NCBI RefSeq assembly: GCF_900091315.1
Contig: NZ_FLSP01000023.1
Location: forward strand, 1-64,000
Direction of reading: 5' to 3'
Origin: Streptomyces sp. DI166
GTDB taxonomy: Bacteria > Actinomycetota > Actinomycetes > Streptomycetales > Streptomycetaceae
DNA: 64,000 bases
In this document: piece after piece, positions 26,918 through 36,011 of the stretch
Position numbering within the stretch: the first letter of the stretch is position 1
Layout: every line of letters starts with the position of its first letter
Notes under the pieces: generated by a model
Database searches by the model: none
The model's input: the letters and a program-made list of their open reading frames with translations, nothing else
What the model was told of the DNA's origin: nothing
Program-made: the position numbers and the translations under genes

Positions 26918-28465
26918 GTGACAACCTCTCAGTTGATTCAGAACAAGCAACCAGGCGCGGCCCGCAGGCAGGGCCACCCCGGCATCGCGCTCACCGTCAT
27001 CGCGGCCTGCCAACTCATGGTGGTACTCGACGCGACGATTGTGAACATCGCGCTGCCGCACATTCAAGACGCGCTCAAGTTCAGCACCACCGACCTCACC
27101 TGGGTCGTCAGCTCCTACACACTCACCTTCGGCGGTCTGCTGCTGCTCGGCGGCCGGGCGGGCGACATCCTCGGCCGCCGCCGGGTCTTCATGACCGGCA
27201 TCCTGCTCTTCACCTTCGCCTCCCTGCTCGGCGGACTCGCCCAGGAACCCTGGCAGTTGCTCGCCGCGCGTGTGCTCCAGGGCGTCGGTGGCGCCATCGC
27301 CTCGCCGACCTCGCTGGCGCTCATCACCACGACGTTCCCCGAAGGCCCGGAACGGAACCGGGCATTCGGTGTCTTCGCCGCCGTCTCCGCGGGCGGTGGC
27401 GCCATCGGACTGCTCGCCGGCGGCATGCTCACCGAGTGGCTCGACTGGCGGTGGGTGCTCTTCGTCAACGTCCCGATCGGCGTCCTGATCGCCGTCCTCA
27501 CCCCGCTGTACATCAACGAGTCCGAACGGCACACCGGCCGCTTCGACATCGCCGGCGCGCTGACGTCGACCCTGGGCATGGCGACCCTGGTCTACGGGTT
27601 CATCCGGGCCGCCGACGAGGGCTGGCGGGACAACCTGACCATCGGTTCCTTCGTCGCCGCGGTGATTCTGCTGCTCGCCTTCGCGTTCATCGAGTCGCGG
27701 GCGAAGGAGCCGATCACCCCGCTGCGGATGTTCGCCGACCGCAACCGCTCCGGCACGTATGTGATCATGCTGAGCCTGGCGGCGGCGATGTTCGGCATGT
27801 TCTTCTACATCGTGCTCTTCGTGCAGAACGTCCTGGAGTACACCCCGATCGAGGCGGGCCTCGCCTTCCTCCCCGTCACCGTGGTCATCGCCCTTGGCGC
27901 GGGCCTGTCGCAGCGGTTCCTGCCGGTGCTCGGGCCCAAGCCGTTCATGCTCACCGGCTCGGCCCTCGTGGTGGTCGGTCTGAGCTGGCAGGCCCTCCTC
28001 AGCGCGGACAGCTCGTACGTGGGCGGAGTGCTCGGACCGATGCTGCTGTTCGGCTTCGGCATGGGGCTGAACTTCGTGACGCTGACGATCACCGCGGTGT
28101 CCGGGGTCGCCCAGCACGAGGCAGGCGCGGCCTCCGGTCTGCTCAACGCCATGCAGCAGGTGGGCGGATCGCTCGGCCTGTCCATCCTGACGACCGTGTT
28201 CGGCTCCGCCAGCAAGGACGAGGCGGAGAAGCAGGTGGCGCAGTTCATGGCGGAGGCCTCGCCCGAACAGAAGGCGCAGTTCGCCGAGACGCAGCAACTG
28301 CCCGCGCCATGGGGGCACGAAGTGCTCGCCAAGGGCATCTCGATGGGCTTCGTGGCGGCCGCCTCGATGGGTGTACTCGCCCTCATCACCGCCTGGTTCG
28401 TGATCAAGGTCCGCAAGAGCGACCTGGAGGCCCTGTCCGGCACAGCCGCCCCCATCGCTCACTGA
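26918..28465 (+). CDS. MFS drug exporter, DHA2 family (14 helices)
   Basis: A 515-residue proton-driven multidrug exporter of the EmrB/QacA type. Motif C-like and A-like segments are visible: VVLDATIVNIALPHIQ in helix 1, and GGRAGDILGRRRVFMTG (loop 2-3). About 14 hydrophobic segments are seen. GTG 26918 follows GGGGGA. It is controlled with the divergent TetR gene through two palindromic operators. Substrates cannot be told from sequence; export of a toxic or self-made compound is the usual role. Confidence 0.93.
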   Translation: MTTSQLIQNKQPGAARRQGHPGIALTVIAACQLMVVLDATIVNIALPHIQDALKFSTTDLTWVVSSYTLTFGGLLLLGGRAGDILGRRRVFMTGILLFTFASLLGGLAQEPWQLLAARVLQGVGGAIASPTSLALITTTFPEGPERNRAFGVFAAVSAGGGAIGLLAGGMLTEWLDWRWVLFVNVPIGVLIAVLTPLYINESERHTGRFDIAGALTSTLGMATLVYGFIRAADEGWRDNLTIGSFVAAVILLLAFAFIESRAKEPITPLRMFADRNRSGTYVIMLSLAAAMFGMFFYIVLFVQNVLEYTPIEAGLAFLPVTVVIALGAGLSQRFLPVLGPKPFMLTGSALVVVGLSWQALLSADSSYVGGVLGPMLLFGFGMGLNFVTLTITAVSGVAQHEAGAASGLLNAMQQVGGSLGLSILTTVFGSASKDEAEKQVAQFMAEASPEQKAQFAETQQLPAPWGHEVLAKGISMGFVAAASMGVLALITAWFVIKVRKSDLEALSGTAAPIAH

Positions 28466-28772
28466 GCAGGCCGAGCCGCCGACGGGTAGCGGACGGCCGG
28501 ACCTCGCCCGGAAGGCAGACGGCGAGGGCGACGGCCCGGCCATCCGCACCAACGCCCCCAGCAACCCGGTGATCAGCGCCAGCAACGGCACGGACACCCT
28601 CTGCACCCACACCACGTACATCTCCACCCCCGAGACCCTGTCGCACCCACGCTCCGTACCCTCATGGATCACACAGCGAGTACCGGGACAACGGACGGGT
28701 CGTCACGGAGAGTTCCCAATACGCACGGAGAGTTGCGACCCGGGTGCAGCGACAGGAGTCCGGGCAGGGCCC
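28466..28772. other. 307-bp intergenic stretch with no clear content
   Basis: This lies between two convergent genes, the MFS exporter and the ADP-ribosylglycohydrolase. I see no strong hairpin, repeat or coding pattern. A short hydrophobic reading on the minus strand (around 28540-28620) has no start signal. Confidence 0.5.
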
Positions 28773-29699
28773 TCAGGCCGACGCAGCGCCCGAGCTCTCC
28801 GCCCCGGAAGCCCAGGCGGGCAACGCCTCGGTCCGCTCCGCCCACTCCGTCGGCGGGAGCCCGGCCTTGCTCGCCGCGAGCACCCCGCCCACGATCGCGC
28901 AGGTGGTGTCCACGTCCCCGCCGACCTGCGCGGTCGTCCAGAACGCCTGCTCGTAGTCACCGAGTGAGCGGGCCGCCGACCACAGGGCGAACGGCACGGT
29001 GTCATGGGCGCTCGTCCGCCGACCGCAGCCCAGCACGGCCGCGACGGTGGCGGCGTCGCCGTAGTCGAGCATGTCGCGCGCCCGGCGCAGCCCGGCGCCC
29101 ACCGCGCTCTTCGGGACCAGGGCAATCACGCCGTCGAGCAGCGCCTCCGGGCTGGGCGGGCCGCCGGGCGCGGCGGCCAGTGCCGCGGCCGCGGCGACGG
29201 CCATGGAGCCGACGACCGCCTCGCGGTGCTGATGCGTGGGGTAGGCCGAGATCTCGGCCTGGTGGGTGGCCTGCTCCGGATCGTCCGCGTACCAGGCGCC
29301 CAGGGGCGCGATCCGCATCGCCGCGCCGTTGCCCCACGAGCCCTGGCCGTTGAAGAGCGCGGCGGACAGCTCACGCCAGTCGCCGCCCTCCCGGACCAGC
29401 CTCAGCAGGCGGTTCACGGCGGGGCCGTAGCCCCGGTCGAAGTCGTGGTGGTGGGCGAAGGAGTGGGCCAGTGCGTCCTGGTCGATACGCCGGTGAGCGG
29501 CGAGCACGGCGACGACGGAACAGGCCATCTCCGTGTCGTCCGTCCACTGCCAGGTGCCCTGCGGCAGCTCGCGGCGCTTGAGCAGGGGGTAGTTCGCCGG
29601 AACGAAGTACTGCGAGCCCAGCGCGTCACCGACCGAGAGTCCGCGCAGGCTGGCGAGGGCGCGGTCCAGGGGTCCGTAAGGTGAGGAATCAGCGGTCAT
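28773..29699 (-). CDS. ADP-ribosylglycohydrolase (ARH/DraG family)
   Basis: A 308-residue enzyme expected to remove ADP-ribose from proteins or small molecules. Metal-binding acidic motifs are in place: TDDTEMA (Thr53-Asp54-Asp55) near the N-terminus and GGDVDTTCAIVGG near residue 260, the two hallmarks of the binuclear Mg2+ site. The fold is all-helical, as the sequence suggests. Start ATG 29699. It sits 12 bases downstream of a histidine phosphatase gene on the same strand, so the two may be co-transcribed. Confidence 0.92.
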   Translation of the reverse strand: MTADSSPYGPLDRALASLRGLSVGDALGSQYFVPANYPLLKRRELPQGTWQWTDDTEMACSVVAVLAAHRRIDQDALAHSFAHHHDFDRGYGPAVNRLLRLVREGGDWRELSAALFNGQGSWGNGAAMRIAPLGAWYADDPEQATHQAEISAYPTHQHREAVVGSMAVAAAAALAAAPGGPPSPEALLDGVIALVPKSAVGAGLRRARDMLDYGDAATVAAVLGCGRRTSAHDTVPFALWSAARSLGDYEQAFWTTAQVGGDVDTTCAIVGGVLAASKAGLPPTEWAERTEALPAWASGAESSGAASA

Positions 29700-29711
29700 C
29701 GCACTGCCACT

Positions 29712-30371
29712 CTAACCGGTGATTCCGTAGGGTTCCGGTTCACGCCAACGATCAAATGGCCTGTCGAGGCTGTACTTGCCGTCGTCCCCGAGAACGAGCA
29801 TCCGCATCTCCGCGTTCCCCGGATTCGACAGCGACTCGAAATCCGCCACGGTCCAGTGGAACCAGCGCATGCAGAACAGGCGCATCGCCAGGCCGTGAGT
29901 GACGAGCAGGACGTTCGGCGGATGATCAGGGGCCTCGAAGCTGCGGAACAGGCTCTCCAGGAAGTTGCCGACCCGGTCGTACACATCGGCTCCGGACTCG
30001 CCCTGGGCGAAGCGGTAGAAGAAGTGCCCGTAGGCGTCCCGGTAGGCCTTCTGGAGGCGTACGTCGTCGCGGTCCTGCCAGTTCCCCCAGTCCTGCTCGC
30101 GCAGCCGGGGCTCCTCACGCACGCGTATGAGCTCGGGGTCCAGGTGGAAGGCGCGGAGCGTCTCGTGCGTACGGCGGTAGGGGGAGACGTAGACGCTGAC
30201 CCGCTCGCGGCCGAACAGCTCGCGCAGCCGTTTGCCCGTCTCCTCCGCCTGCTGCCAGCCGCGCTCGGTGAGGGCGAGCGCGTGATCGGGTTCGCGCTCG
30301 TACACGGTGTCATCAACATTGCCGGTTGACTCGCCGTGCCGGACAAGGACGATGCGCCGTGGTCGTGCCAT
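29712..30371 (-). CDS. Histidine phosphatase (phosphoglycerate-mutase-like)
   Basis: A 219-residue member of the histidine phosphatase clan. The phospho-acceptor motif LVRHGEST begins at residue 9 (His12), with Arg59-type YRRTHET and the second histidine in LLVTHGLAM. The sequence EQDWGNWQ is typical of actinobacterial paralogues. Substrate is unknown; several such proteins act on sugar phosphates or phospholipid precursors. It starts at ATG 30371 and is followed closely by the ADP-ribosylglycohydrolase gene. Confidence 0.9.
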   Translation of the reverse strand: MARPRRIVLVRHGESTGNVDDTVYEREPDHALALTERGWQQAEETGKRLRELFGRERVSVYVSPYRRTHETLRAFHLDPELIRVREEPRLREQDWGNWQDRDDVRLQKAYRDAYGHFFYRFAQGESGADVYDRVGNFLESLFRSFEAPDHPPNVLLVTHGLAMRLFCMRWFHWTVADFESLSNPGNAEMRMLVLGDDGKYSLDRPFDRWREPEPYGITG

Positions 30372-30456
30372 GCCAAAACCCTAGATCGAGTGACGGCCGA
30401 TCGAGGACTCGAACGGGCTCCATACAGCGTAGGTCACACTGCGTTCAAGATCCTTT

Positions 30457-31062
30457 TCAGACCGTCCAGCTCGGTTCAAGATCCACGATGTCGCCGGTGA
30501 GGGAGGCGACATCGGCCTCGATCTGGGCCCGCAGGGCCAGCCGCTCCACCCTTTCCTCCCGGTATTTGCCGTGCTCCGCACTCGACAGCCACATCGACAG
30601 GACGAGGAATTCGTGGCCGGGCGCCTCGCCGTACATCCCGCGGACCATACCTGGCGAGCCCGCCATCGCGGGGTTCCAGACCTTCTCCTGCATGAGCGTG
30701 AAGTGCTCGGCACGCTCCTCGTGCACCCGGCAGTGCGCGACCCGCAGCAGATCGACATCCGTGAAGCGGGGCTCGAAGCCCGTCTTCACGTCGAATCGGT
30801 AGTCGAAGAGCTTGACCTGGGAGTCCTTGAACGTGCCCGACTGCGAGGCCGCCAGCCGATCGTGGGAGCGCGCCATGAAGGAGTCGTAGAAGGCACGGCT
30901 TTCCCAGAAGGCGAAGATGTGCGCAACCCCAGGACGGCTACGACTCCAGCCCCCGCCCTGTCCCCGAAATCCCGGCTCCCCCAGAAGCCCCGCCCACTTT
31001 CGCTGCCCCCGCTCAAAACCGCGGCGGTCCACCACGGTGCAGCGAATCCACTTGACCAGCAC
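30457..31062 (-). CDS. YdbC-like DUF4937 protein
   Basis: A 201-residue protein with two antibiotic-biosynthesis-monooxygenase-like (ferredoxin-fold) halves: MLVKWIRCTVVDRRGFERGQRKW at the N-terminus and RVAHCRVHEERAEHFTLMQEKVW in the middle. I recognise it as YdbC/DUF4937-like; its function is unknown. The GTG at 31062 is chosen because a TACGAT box (31069-31074, minus strand) lies 6 bases upstream, the same leaderless layout as nrtR, and homology begins at this residue. Confidence 0.85.
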   Translation of the reverse strand: MLVKWIRCTVVDRRGFERGQRKWAGLLGEPGFRGQGGGWSRSRPGVAHIFAFWESRAFYDSFMARSHDRLAASQSGTFKDSQVKLFDYRFDVKTGFEPRFTDVDLLRVAHCRVHEERAEHFTLMQEKVWNPAMAGSPGMVRGMYGEAPGHEFLVLSMWLSSAEHGKYREERVERLALRAQIEADVASLTGDIVDLEPSWTV

Positions 31063-31217
31063 CGCGCCATCGTAAGGCCCCGAGGCGCGGCGCCGGCTGC
31101 CCTCGCTCCCACTGCTCCGCCGCGCACCGCCACGCACGCGTGGCAGGATGGACAATCGGCCTTGCCCACAGGGCAGTTCGGGCCGCACGCGGTTGACGAA
31201 CGGGGAAGGGGAGTCTG

Positions 31218-31751
31218 GTGAACGGCCTCAACAAGGGGATCCGTAAGGTCGAGATCGCGCTCAAGTGGGACCCGAGTCCGGCCGGGGAGCCGGACACCGA
31301 CCTGGACATCGTCGCCGCGACCTATCCCGCCAGTGACCCTTACGGCGATCCGGCCTTCGTCGTGCACTTCGACAGCCGCTCCCCCGACGGCACGATCTAT
31401 CTGAACCGCGACAGCCACGACGGCAAGGGCTTCGGCTGGGACGAGGTCATGACAGTGGAGCTGTACCGGCTCGACGCCCGCTACGCGCGCGTGGTGGCCG
31501 GAGTGGTCATACAGCAGCGGTCCGTGGAGCGCACCTTCGTCAATGTGGCCAACCCGGGGCTGCGGATCCGCGAGGGCTACACCGACCTGGCCACGGACGA
31601 CTTCGGCGGTGTCCTCGGCGCCACGGCGGCCACCGTGGCGGAGTTCGCCCGACAGGAGGACGGCAGCTGGGACTTCCACCCCGGCATCCACGGCTTCGAC
31701 GGCGACCCGGCCACCTTCACGCGCGTGATGGGCAGGACCCACCAGCCCTGA
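31218..31751 (+). CDS. TerD-family protein
   Basis: This 177-residue protein has a single TerD domain: KVEIALKWDPSPAGEPDTDLDIVAATY, and VHFDSRSPDGTIYLNRDSHDG with acidic clusters that bind calcium in characterised members. TerD proteins are linked to tellurite and stress resistance and, in Streptomyces, to calcium-dependent development. Here it stands alone, without other ter genes. GTG 31218 follows GGGGAG. It is divergent from the YdbC-like gene and shares a hairpin with nrdJ. Confidence 0.9.
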   Translation: MNGLNKGIRKVEIALKWDPSPAGEPDTDLDIVAATYPASDPYGDPAFVVHFDSRSPDGTIYLNRDSHDGKGFGWDEVMTVELYRLDARYARVVAGVVIQQRSVERTFVNVANPGLRIREGYTDLATDDFGGVLGATAATVAEFARQEDGSWDFHPGIHGFDGDPATFTRVMGRTHQP

Positions 31752-31763
31752 CCGAGGGCCGAA

Positions 31764-31807
31764 GACGAAGGAGGGGCGCCGGCGGAATGCCGACGCCCCT
31801 CCTCGTC
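31764..31807. terminator. Bidirectional hairpin, TerD gene / nrdJ
   Basis: GGAGGGGCG (about 31770-31778) pairs with CGCCCCTCC (31794-31802), extended by GACGA/TCGTC with one bulged A. It lies between two convergent genes. Confidence 0.8.
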
Positions 31808-31819
31808 AAGGGCCGATGA

Positions 31820-34714
31820 TCAGCTGCAGCCGCTGGTCGAGCCGCAGCCCTCGCAGATGTAGCAGGAACCGGCCCGCTGCATCTTGGTGCCGCAGGAGAA
31901 GCAGAGCGGGGCGTCGGCCTGGATGCCCAGCTGCATCTCCACCAGCTCGGCGCTGGTGTGCGCCTGCTTCGGGGCGGGCTTGACCGCCTCGACCTCGGTC
32001 TTCGGCGCGGCGACGGCCTTCAGCTCCTGGGTGCGCGGAGCCGACTGGGCCAGGCCCTCGACGTCCACCTCGTCGTCGGCCGGCTCGTAGGAGCCGGTCT
32101 CCAGGTGGCGCTGACGCTCCTCGGCGGAGTGGATACCGAGTGCGGAGCGCGTCTCGAAGGGCAGGAAGTCCAGCGCCAGGCGGCGGAAGATGTAGTCGAC
32201 GATCGACTGCGCCATCCGCACGTCCGGGTCGTCGGTCATACCGGCCGGCTCGAAGCGCATGTTGGTGAACTTCGAGACGTACGTCTCCAGCGGCACGCCG
32301 TACTGGAGGCCGACCGAGACTGCGATGGAGAAGGCGTCCATCATGCCCGCGAGGGTGGAGCCCTGCTTGGACATCTTCAGGAAGACCTCGCCGAGACCGT
32401 CGTCCGGGTAGGAGTTGGCGGTCATGTAGCCCTCGGCGCCGCCGACGGTGAAGGACGTCGTGATGCCGGGACGGCCCTTGGGCAGACGCTTGCGGACCGG
32501 GCGGTACTCGACGACCTTCTCGACGGTCTCACGGATGGTGGCCTCGGCCTTCTCCGTGATCTCCGCCTTCTCCTTCTCCTTGGTCTTGGCGGAGAGGGGC
32601 TGGCCGACCTTGCAGTTGTCGCGGTAGATGGCGAGCGCCTTGACGCCCATCTTCCACGCCTCGAAGTAGATCTCCTCGACCTCCTCGACGGTCGCCGACT
32701 CCGGCATGTTGACCGTCTTGGACAGGGCGCCGGAGATCCAGGGCTGGATCGCGGCCATCATGCGGACGTGGCCCATCGGGGAGATGGCGCGCTCGCCCAT
32801 GGCGCAGTCGAACACCTCGTAGTGCTCGTGCTTGAGGCCCGGGGCGTCGATCACATTGCCGTGCTCGGCGATGTGGGCGACGATCGCCTCGATCTGCTCC
32901 TCCTGGTAGCCCAGGCGGCGCAGGGCCTGCGGGACGGTGCCGTTGACGATCTGCATCGAGCCGCCACCGACCAGCTTCTTGAACTTGACCAGCGCGAGGT
33001 CGGGCTCAAGACCGGTGGTGTCGCAGGACATCGCCAGACCGATGGTGCCGGTCGGGGCGATGACGGACGCCTGGGAGTTACGGAAACCGTTCTTCTCACC
33101 GAGGCGGAGCACGTCCTGCCAGGCCTCCGTGGCGGCAGCCCAGATCGGCGTGTCCAGGTCGTCCATGCGGACGGCCTCGGTGTTGGCGTCGGCGTGCTGC
33201 TTCATGACCCGCAGGTGCGGCTGCGCGTTGCGGGCGTAGCCGTCGTACGGGCCGACGACCGCGGCGAGTTCGGCCGAGCGCCTGTACGAGGTGCCGGTCA
33301 TCAGGGAGGTGATGGCACCGGCGAGGGCACGGCCGCCGTCGGAGTCGTAGGCGTGGCCGGTCGCCATCAGCAGGGCGCCGAGGTTGGCGTAGCCGATGCC
33401 GAGCTGGCGGAACGCGCGCGTGTTCTCGCCGATCTTCTGGGTCGGGAAGTCCGCGAAGCAGATGGAGATGTCCATCGCGGTGATGACGAGCTCGACGACC
33501 TTGGCGAAGCGCTCGACGTCGAAGGACTGGTTGCCCTTGCCGTCGTCCTTGAGGAACTTCATCAGGTTCAGCGAGGCGAGGTTGCAGGACGTGTTGTCCA
33601 GGTGCATGTACTCGCTGCACGGGTTCGAGCCGTTGATACGGCCGGACTCCGGGCACGTGTGCCAGTGGTTGATGGTGTCGTCGTACTGGATGCCCGGGTC
33701 GGCGCAGGCCCAGGCGGCCTCGGCCATCTTGCGGAACAGTGCCTTGGCGTCGACCTCTTCGATGACCTCGCCGGTCATCCGCGCGCGGAGGCCGAACTTG
33801 CCGCCGGTCTCGACCGCCTTCATGAACTCGTCGTTCACGCGGACGGAGTTGTTGGCGTTCTGGTACTGGACGGACGTGATGTCCTCGCCGCCCAGGTCCA
33901 TGTCGAAGCCCGCGTCGCGCAGCGCGCGGATCTTCTCCTCCTCCTTCACCTTGGTCTCGATGAAGTCCTCGATGTCGGGGTGGTCGACGTCGAGGATGAC
34001 CATCTTGGCGGCGCGACGGGTGGCACCGCCGGACTTGATGGTGCCGGCCGAGGCGTCGGCGCCGCGCATGAAGGAGACCGGGCCGGAGGCGTTGCCGCCG
34101 GAGGACAGCAGCTCCTTGGAGGAGCGGATGCGGGAGAGGTTCAGGCCGGCGCCGGAGCCGCCCTTGAAGATCATGCCCTCTTCCTTGTACCAGTCGAGGA
34201 TCGACTCCATGGAGTCGTCGACGGACAGGATGAAGCAGGCGGAGACCTGCTGGGGCTGGGGCGTGCCGACGTTGAACCAGACGGGGCTGTTGAAGCTGAA
34301 GATCTGGTGCAGGAGGGCGTAGGCCAGCTCGTGCTCGAAGATCTCGGCATCGGCGGGCGAGGCGAAGTACTTGTAGTCCTCGCCGGCCTTCCGGTACGTC
34401 TTCACGATGCGGTCGATCAGCTGCTTGAGGCTGGTCTCGCGCTGCGGGGTGCCGACGGCACCGCGGAAGTACTTGCTGGTGACGATGTTGACCGCGTTCA
34501 CCGACCAGAAGTCGGGGAACTCGACGCCGCGCTGCTCGAAGTTCACAGAGCCGTCGCGCCAGTTGGTCATGACGACGTCACGGCGCTCCCACTGGACCTC
34601 GTCGTACGGGTGCACGCCGGGGGTGGTGTGGATGCGCTCGATACGCAGGCCCTTGGTCGCCTTGGTGCCCTTGGATCGGGAACCTCGTGCCGGACCGCTC
34701 GCCGTCTCTGTCAT
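31820..34714 (-). CDS. nrdJ: Adenosylcobalamin-dependent ribonucleotide reductase (class II)
   Basis: A 964-residue enzyme that reduces ribonucleotides to deoxyribonucleotides using vitamin B12 coenzyme, with or without oxygen. Typical features are present: SNPCSEYMHLDNTSCNLASLN in the catalytic barrel, FSFNSPVWFNVG with the radical site nearby, and a C-terminal zinc-ribbon-like tail CFSCG...CYICEGCG with the redox Cys residues that recharge the active site. ATG 34714 has GGGAGG upstream. It lies 165 bases downstream of nrdR on the same strand; the two form the nrdRJ operon known in S. coelicolor, repressed by NrdR. Confidence 0.96.
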   Translation of the reverse strand: MTETASGPARGSRSKGTKATKGLRIERIHTTPGVHPYDEVQWERRDVVMTNWRDGSVNFEQRGVEFPDFWSVNAVNIVTSKYFRGAVGTPQRETSLKQLIDRIVKTYRKAGEDYKYFASPADAEIFEHELAYALLHQIFSFNSPVWFNVGTPQPQQVSACFILSVDDSMESILDWYKEEGMIFKGGSGAGLNLSRIRSSKELLSSGGNASGPVSFMRGADASAGTIKSGGATRRAAKMVILDVDHPDIEDFIETKVKEEEKIRALRDAGFDMDLGGEDITSVQYQNANNSVRVNDEFMKAVETGGKFGLRARMTGEVIEEVDAKALFRKMAEAAWACADPGIQYDDTINHWHTCPESGRINGSNPCSEYMHLDNTSCNLASLNLMKFLKDDGKGNQSFDVERFAKVVELVITAMDISICFADFPTQKIGENTRAFRQLGIGYANLGALLMATGHAYDSDGGRALAGAITSLMTGTSYRRSAELAAVVGPYDGYARNAQPHLRVMKQHADANTEAVRMDDLDTPIWAAATEAWQDVLRLGEKNGFRNSQASVIAPTGTIGLAMSCDTTGLEPDLALVKFKKLVGGGSMQIVNGTVPQALRRLGYQEEQIEAIVAHIAEHGNVIDAPGLKHEHYEVFDCAMGERAISPMGHVRMMAAIQPWISGALSKTVNMPESATVEEVEEIYFEAWKMGVKALAIYRDNCKVGQPLSAKTKEKEKAEITEKAEATIRETVEKVVEYRPVRKRLPKGRPGITTSFTVGGAEGYMTANSYPDDGLGEVFLKMSKQGSTLAGMMDAFSIAVSVGLQYGVPLETYVSKFTNMRFEPAGMTDDPDVRMAQSIVDYIFRRLALDFLPFETRSALGIHSAEERQRHLETGSYEPADDEVDVEGLAQSAPRTQELKAVAAPKTEVEAVKPAPKQAHTSAELVEMQLGIQADAPLCFSCGTKMQRAGSCYICEGCGSTSGCS

Positions 34715-34879
34715 GCCGCCTCCCTGTACGGGCTGAAACGCCCTGAAGTGCCCCGTTGTTCCCGTGGCACGGTGTTCTGTCTGGTGTTGCGGGCATCTCT
34801 CGCCGCCGCCCGCAACAGGTCTTCGGTCGCCGCCGCGCGGCCGGACCCGGAGCCTGGTTCCCCGGACCCGGTCCGCCAA

Positions 34880-35437
34880 TCAGTCGGCGGCGGTGGCGGG
34901 CAGGGGGACCTGGGCAGCCCCTCCGGACCCGCGTTCGTCTTCCTGGCTCCCCGCACCCGTGTCCTCGCGGTCTTCGTCGTCCGCGGCGGGGTGTCCCGTC
35001 TGCCTGAGTTCCGCGATGGCGGCCTCGAAGTCCTCAAGCGAGTCGAACGCCCGGTAGACGGAGGCGAATCGCAGATAGGCGACGAGGTCGAGCTCCTGCA
35101 ACGGGCCGAGTATGGCCAGCCCCACGTCGTGGGTGGTCAGCTCGGCGCTCCCGGTGGCCCGCACCGCCTCCTCGACCCGCTGGCCGAGCTGGGCGAGCGC
35201 GTCCTCGGTGACAGGCCGTCCCTGGCATGCCTTGCGCACACCGTTGATGACCTTGGTACGGCTGAACGGCTCGGTGACTCCGGACCGCTTCACCACCATG
35301 AGCGAGCACGTCTCCACGGTCGTGAAACGACGGGAGCAGTCAGGGCACTGGCGGCGCCTGCGGATCGACGTGCCGTCGTCGGTCGTACGACTGTCGACCA
35401 CACGGCTGTCGGGGTGCCTGCAGAAGGGGCAGTGCAT
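34880..35437 (-). CDS. nrdR: Transcriptional repressor NrdR
   Basis: A 185-residue repressor of ribonucleotide-reductase genes. The N-terminal zinc ribbon has CPFC (3-6) and CPDC (about 31-34). Next is the ATP-cone (about 45-135, [24 protein letters not shown]), which senses the ATP/dATP ratio. A disordered acidic tail of about 35 residues follows. ATG 35437 (MHCPFC) is preferred over an in-frame ATG three codons upstream because family members begin exactly there. The promoter region holds two NrdR boxes. Confidence 0.95.
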   Translation of the reverse strand: MHCPFCRHPDSRVVDSRTTDDGTSIRRRRQCPDCSRRFTTVETCSLMVVKRSGVTEPFSRTKVINGVRKACQGRPVTEDALAQLGQRVEEAVRATGSAELTTHDVGLAILGPLQELDLVAYLRFASVYRAFDSLEDFEAAIAELRQTGHPAADDEDREDTGAGSQEDERGSGGAAQVPLPATAAD

Positions 35438-35544
35438 GAACTCCAACCCTCCTCACAGCAGACTCAATAGCCTCGCTGGGCCTCATGGACCCCTCGAAGC
35501 AGCCCCAAGCATAGGCGATGATCGAGGGCCCGAAGACCCGGGGG

Positions 35545-35591
35545 ACCACAACTTCTGGGCTGCTGCTGCAATCCAACCACTAGATGTGGGG
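35545..35591 (-). promoter_or_regulatory. Paired NrdR boxes upstream of nrdRJ
   Basis: On the minus strand CCCCACATCTAGTGGT (35576-35591) and GCCCAGAAGTTGTGGT (35545-35560) share 11 of 16 bases. The first matches 12 of 14 positions of the NrdR-box form CACTACATCTAGTG. Their centres are 31 bases apart, close to three helical turns, the known spacing of NrdR boxes. Confidence 0.75.
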
Positions 35592-35937
35592 ATTGGCTCA
35601 TACATACACGCCACGCGCGCGTGTCGCTCCTCTACGGAGTCGGCTTCTCCAGCCGCACCAACACGCGGAGGCCCGCGGCAACACGGGCATGCACAGCCGT
35701 ACCGCTGCGGCACATGCGGAGATACGGTGTGCGCGACAGGGAGGCGTCGTGGGGCTCCGGCAGAGAACGGAGCCAGGCCCCGGTCGGCACCGCAACGGAT
35801 GGCAGACTGGGACGGCAACCGCGAGGCCGTTGCCCCGGCGGTGAAGGGTACAGCAATGAACCCTTTTGTCCGTCGGGCGCCGCGTTAGCCATACACCCAG
35901 ACACATGATCACGTCAGGCGAAGCACGATTTTTCACT
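35592..35937. other. About 350 bases between the NrdR boxes and the lexA operator
   Basis: No coding pattern or strong repeat is visible. An unusual CACGCGCGCGTG palindrome lies at about 35610-35621, resembling those upstream of the RecQ fusion. The rest is ordinary intergenic DNA between divergent genes. Confidence 0.4.
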
Positions 35938-35951
35938 CGAACGTGTGTTTG
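35938..35951 (+). promoter_or_regulatory. LexA (SOS) box of lexA
   Basis: CGAAC-GTGT-GTTTG matches the Gram-positive SOS box CGAAC-N4-GTTCG at all but one defined base. It lies 61 bases upstream of the lexA GTG. Confidence 0.8.
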
Positions 35952-35978
35952 GCGCAACCTTTCGAAAGCAACTACCGT
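35949..35978 (+). promoter_or_regulatory. lexA promoter
   Basis: TTGGCG (35949-35954) and TACCGT (35973-35978), 18 bases apart, form a good HrdB-type promoter. Its -35 overlaps the LexA box, so LexA would block its own promoter. Confidence 0.6.
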
Positions 35979-36011
35979 TGTCCAGCAGGGAGACCATCGA
36001 GAGGGGCCGAC

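Noticed and set aside
28540-28624. Short hydrophobic peptide on the minus strand after the MFS gene
   Set aside because: No start signal or conservation evidence; the surrounding frame is antisense to a known gene.
26108-28672. 854-codon open frame running leftward from 28672
   Set aside because: Most of it is antisense to the MFS exporter. Only the last 207 codons, from ATG 26731, show TetR-family coding sequence.
31958-35470. 1170-codon rightward open frame
   Set aside because: It is antisense to nrdJ and nrdR, has repetitive Leu/Gly/Val-rich composition, and results from strong third-position GC bias.
31764-35600. B12 riboswitch controlling nrdJ
   Set aside because: In S. coelicolor the B12 riboswitch controls the class I genes nrdABS. 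I saw no B12-box pattern upstream of nrdR or nrdJ.
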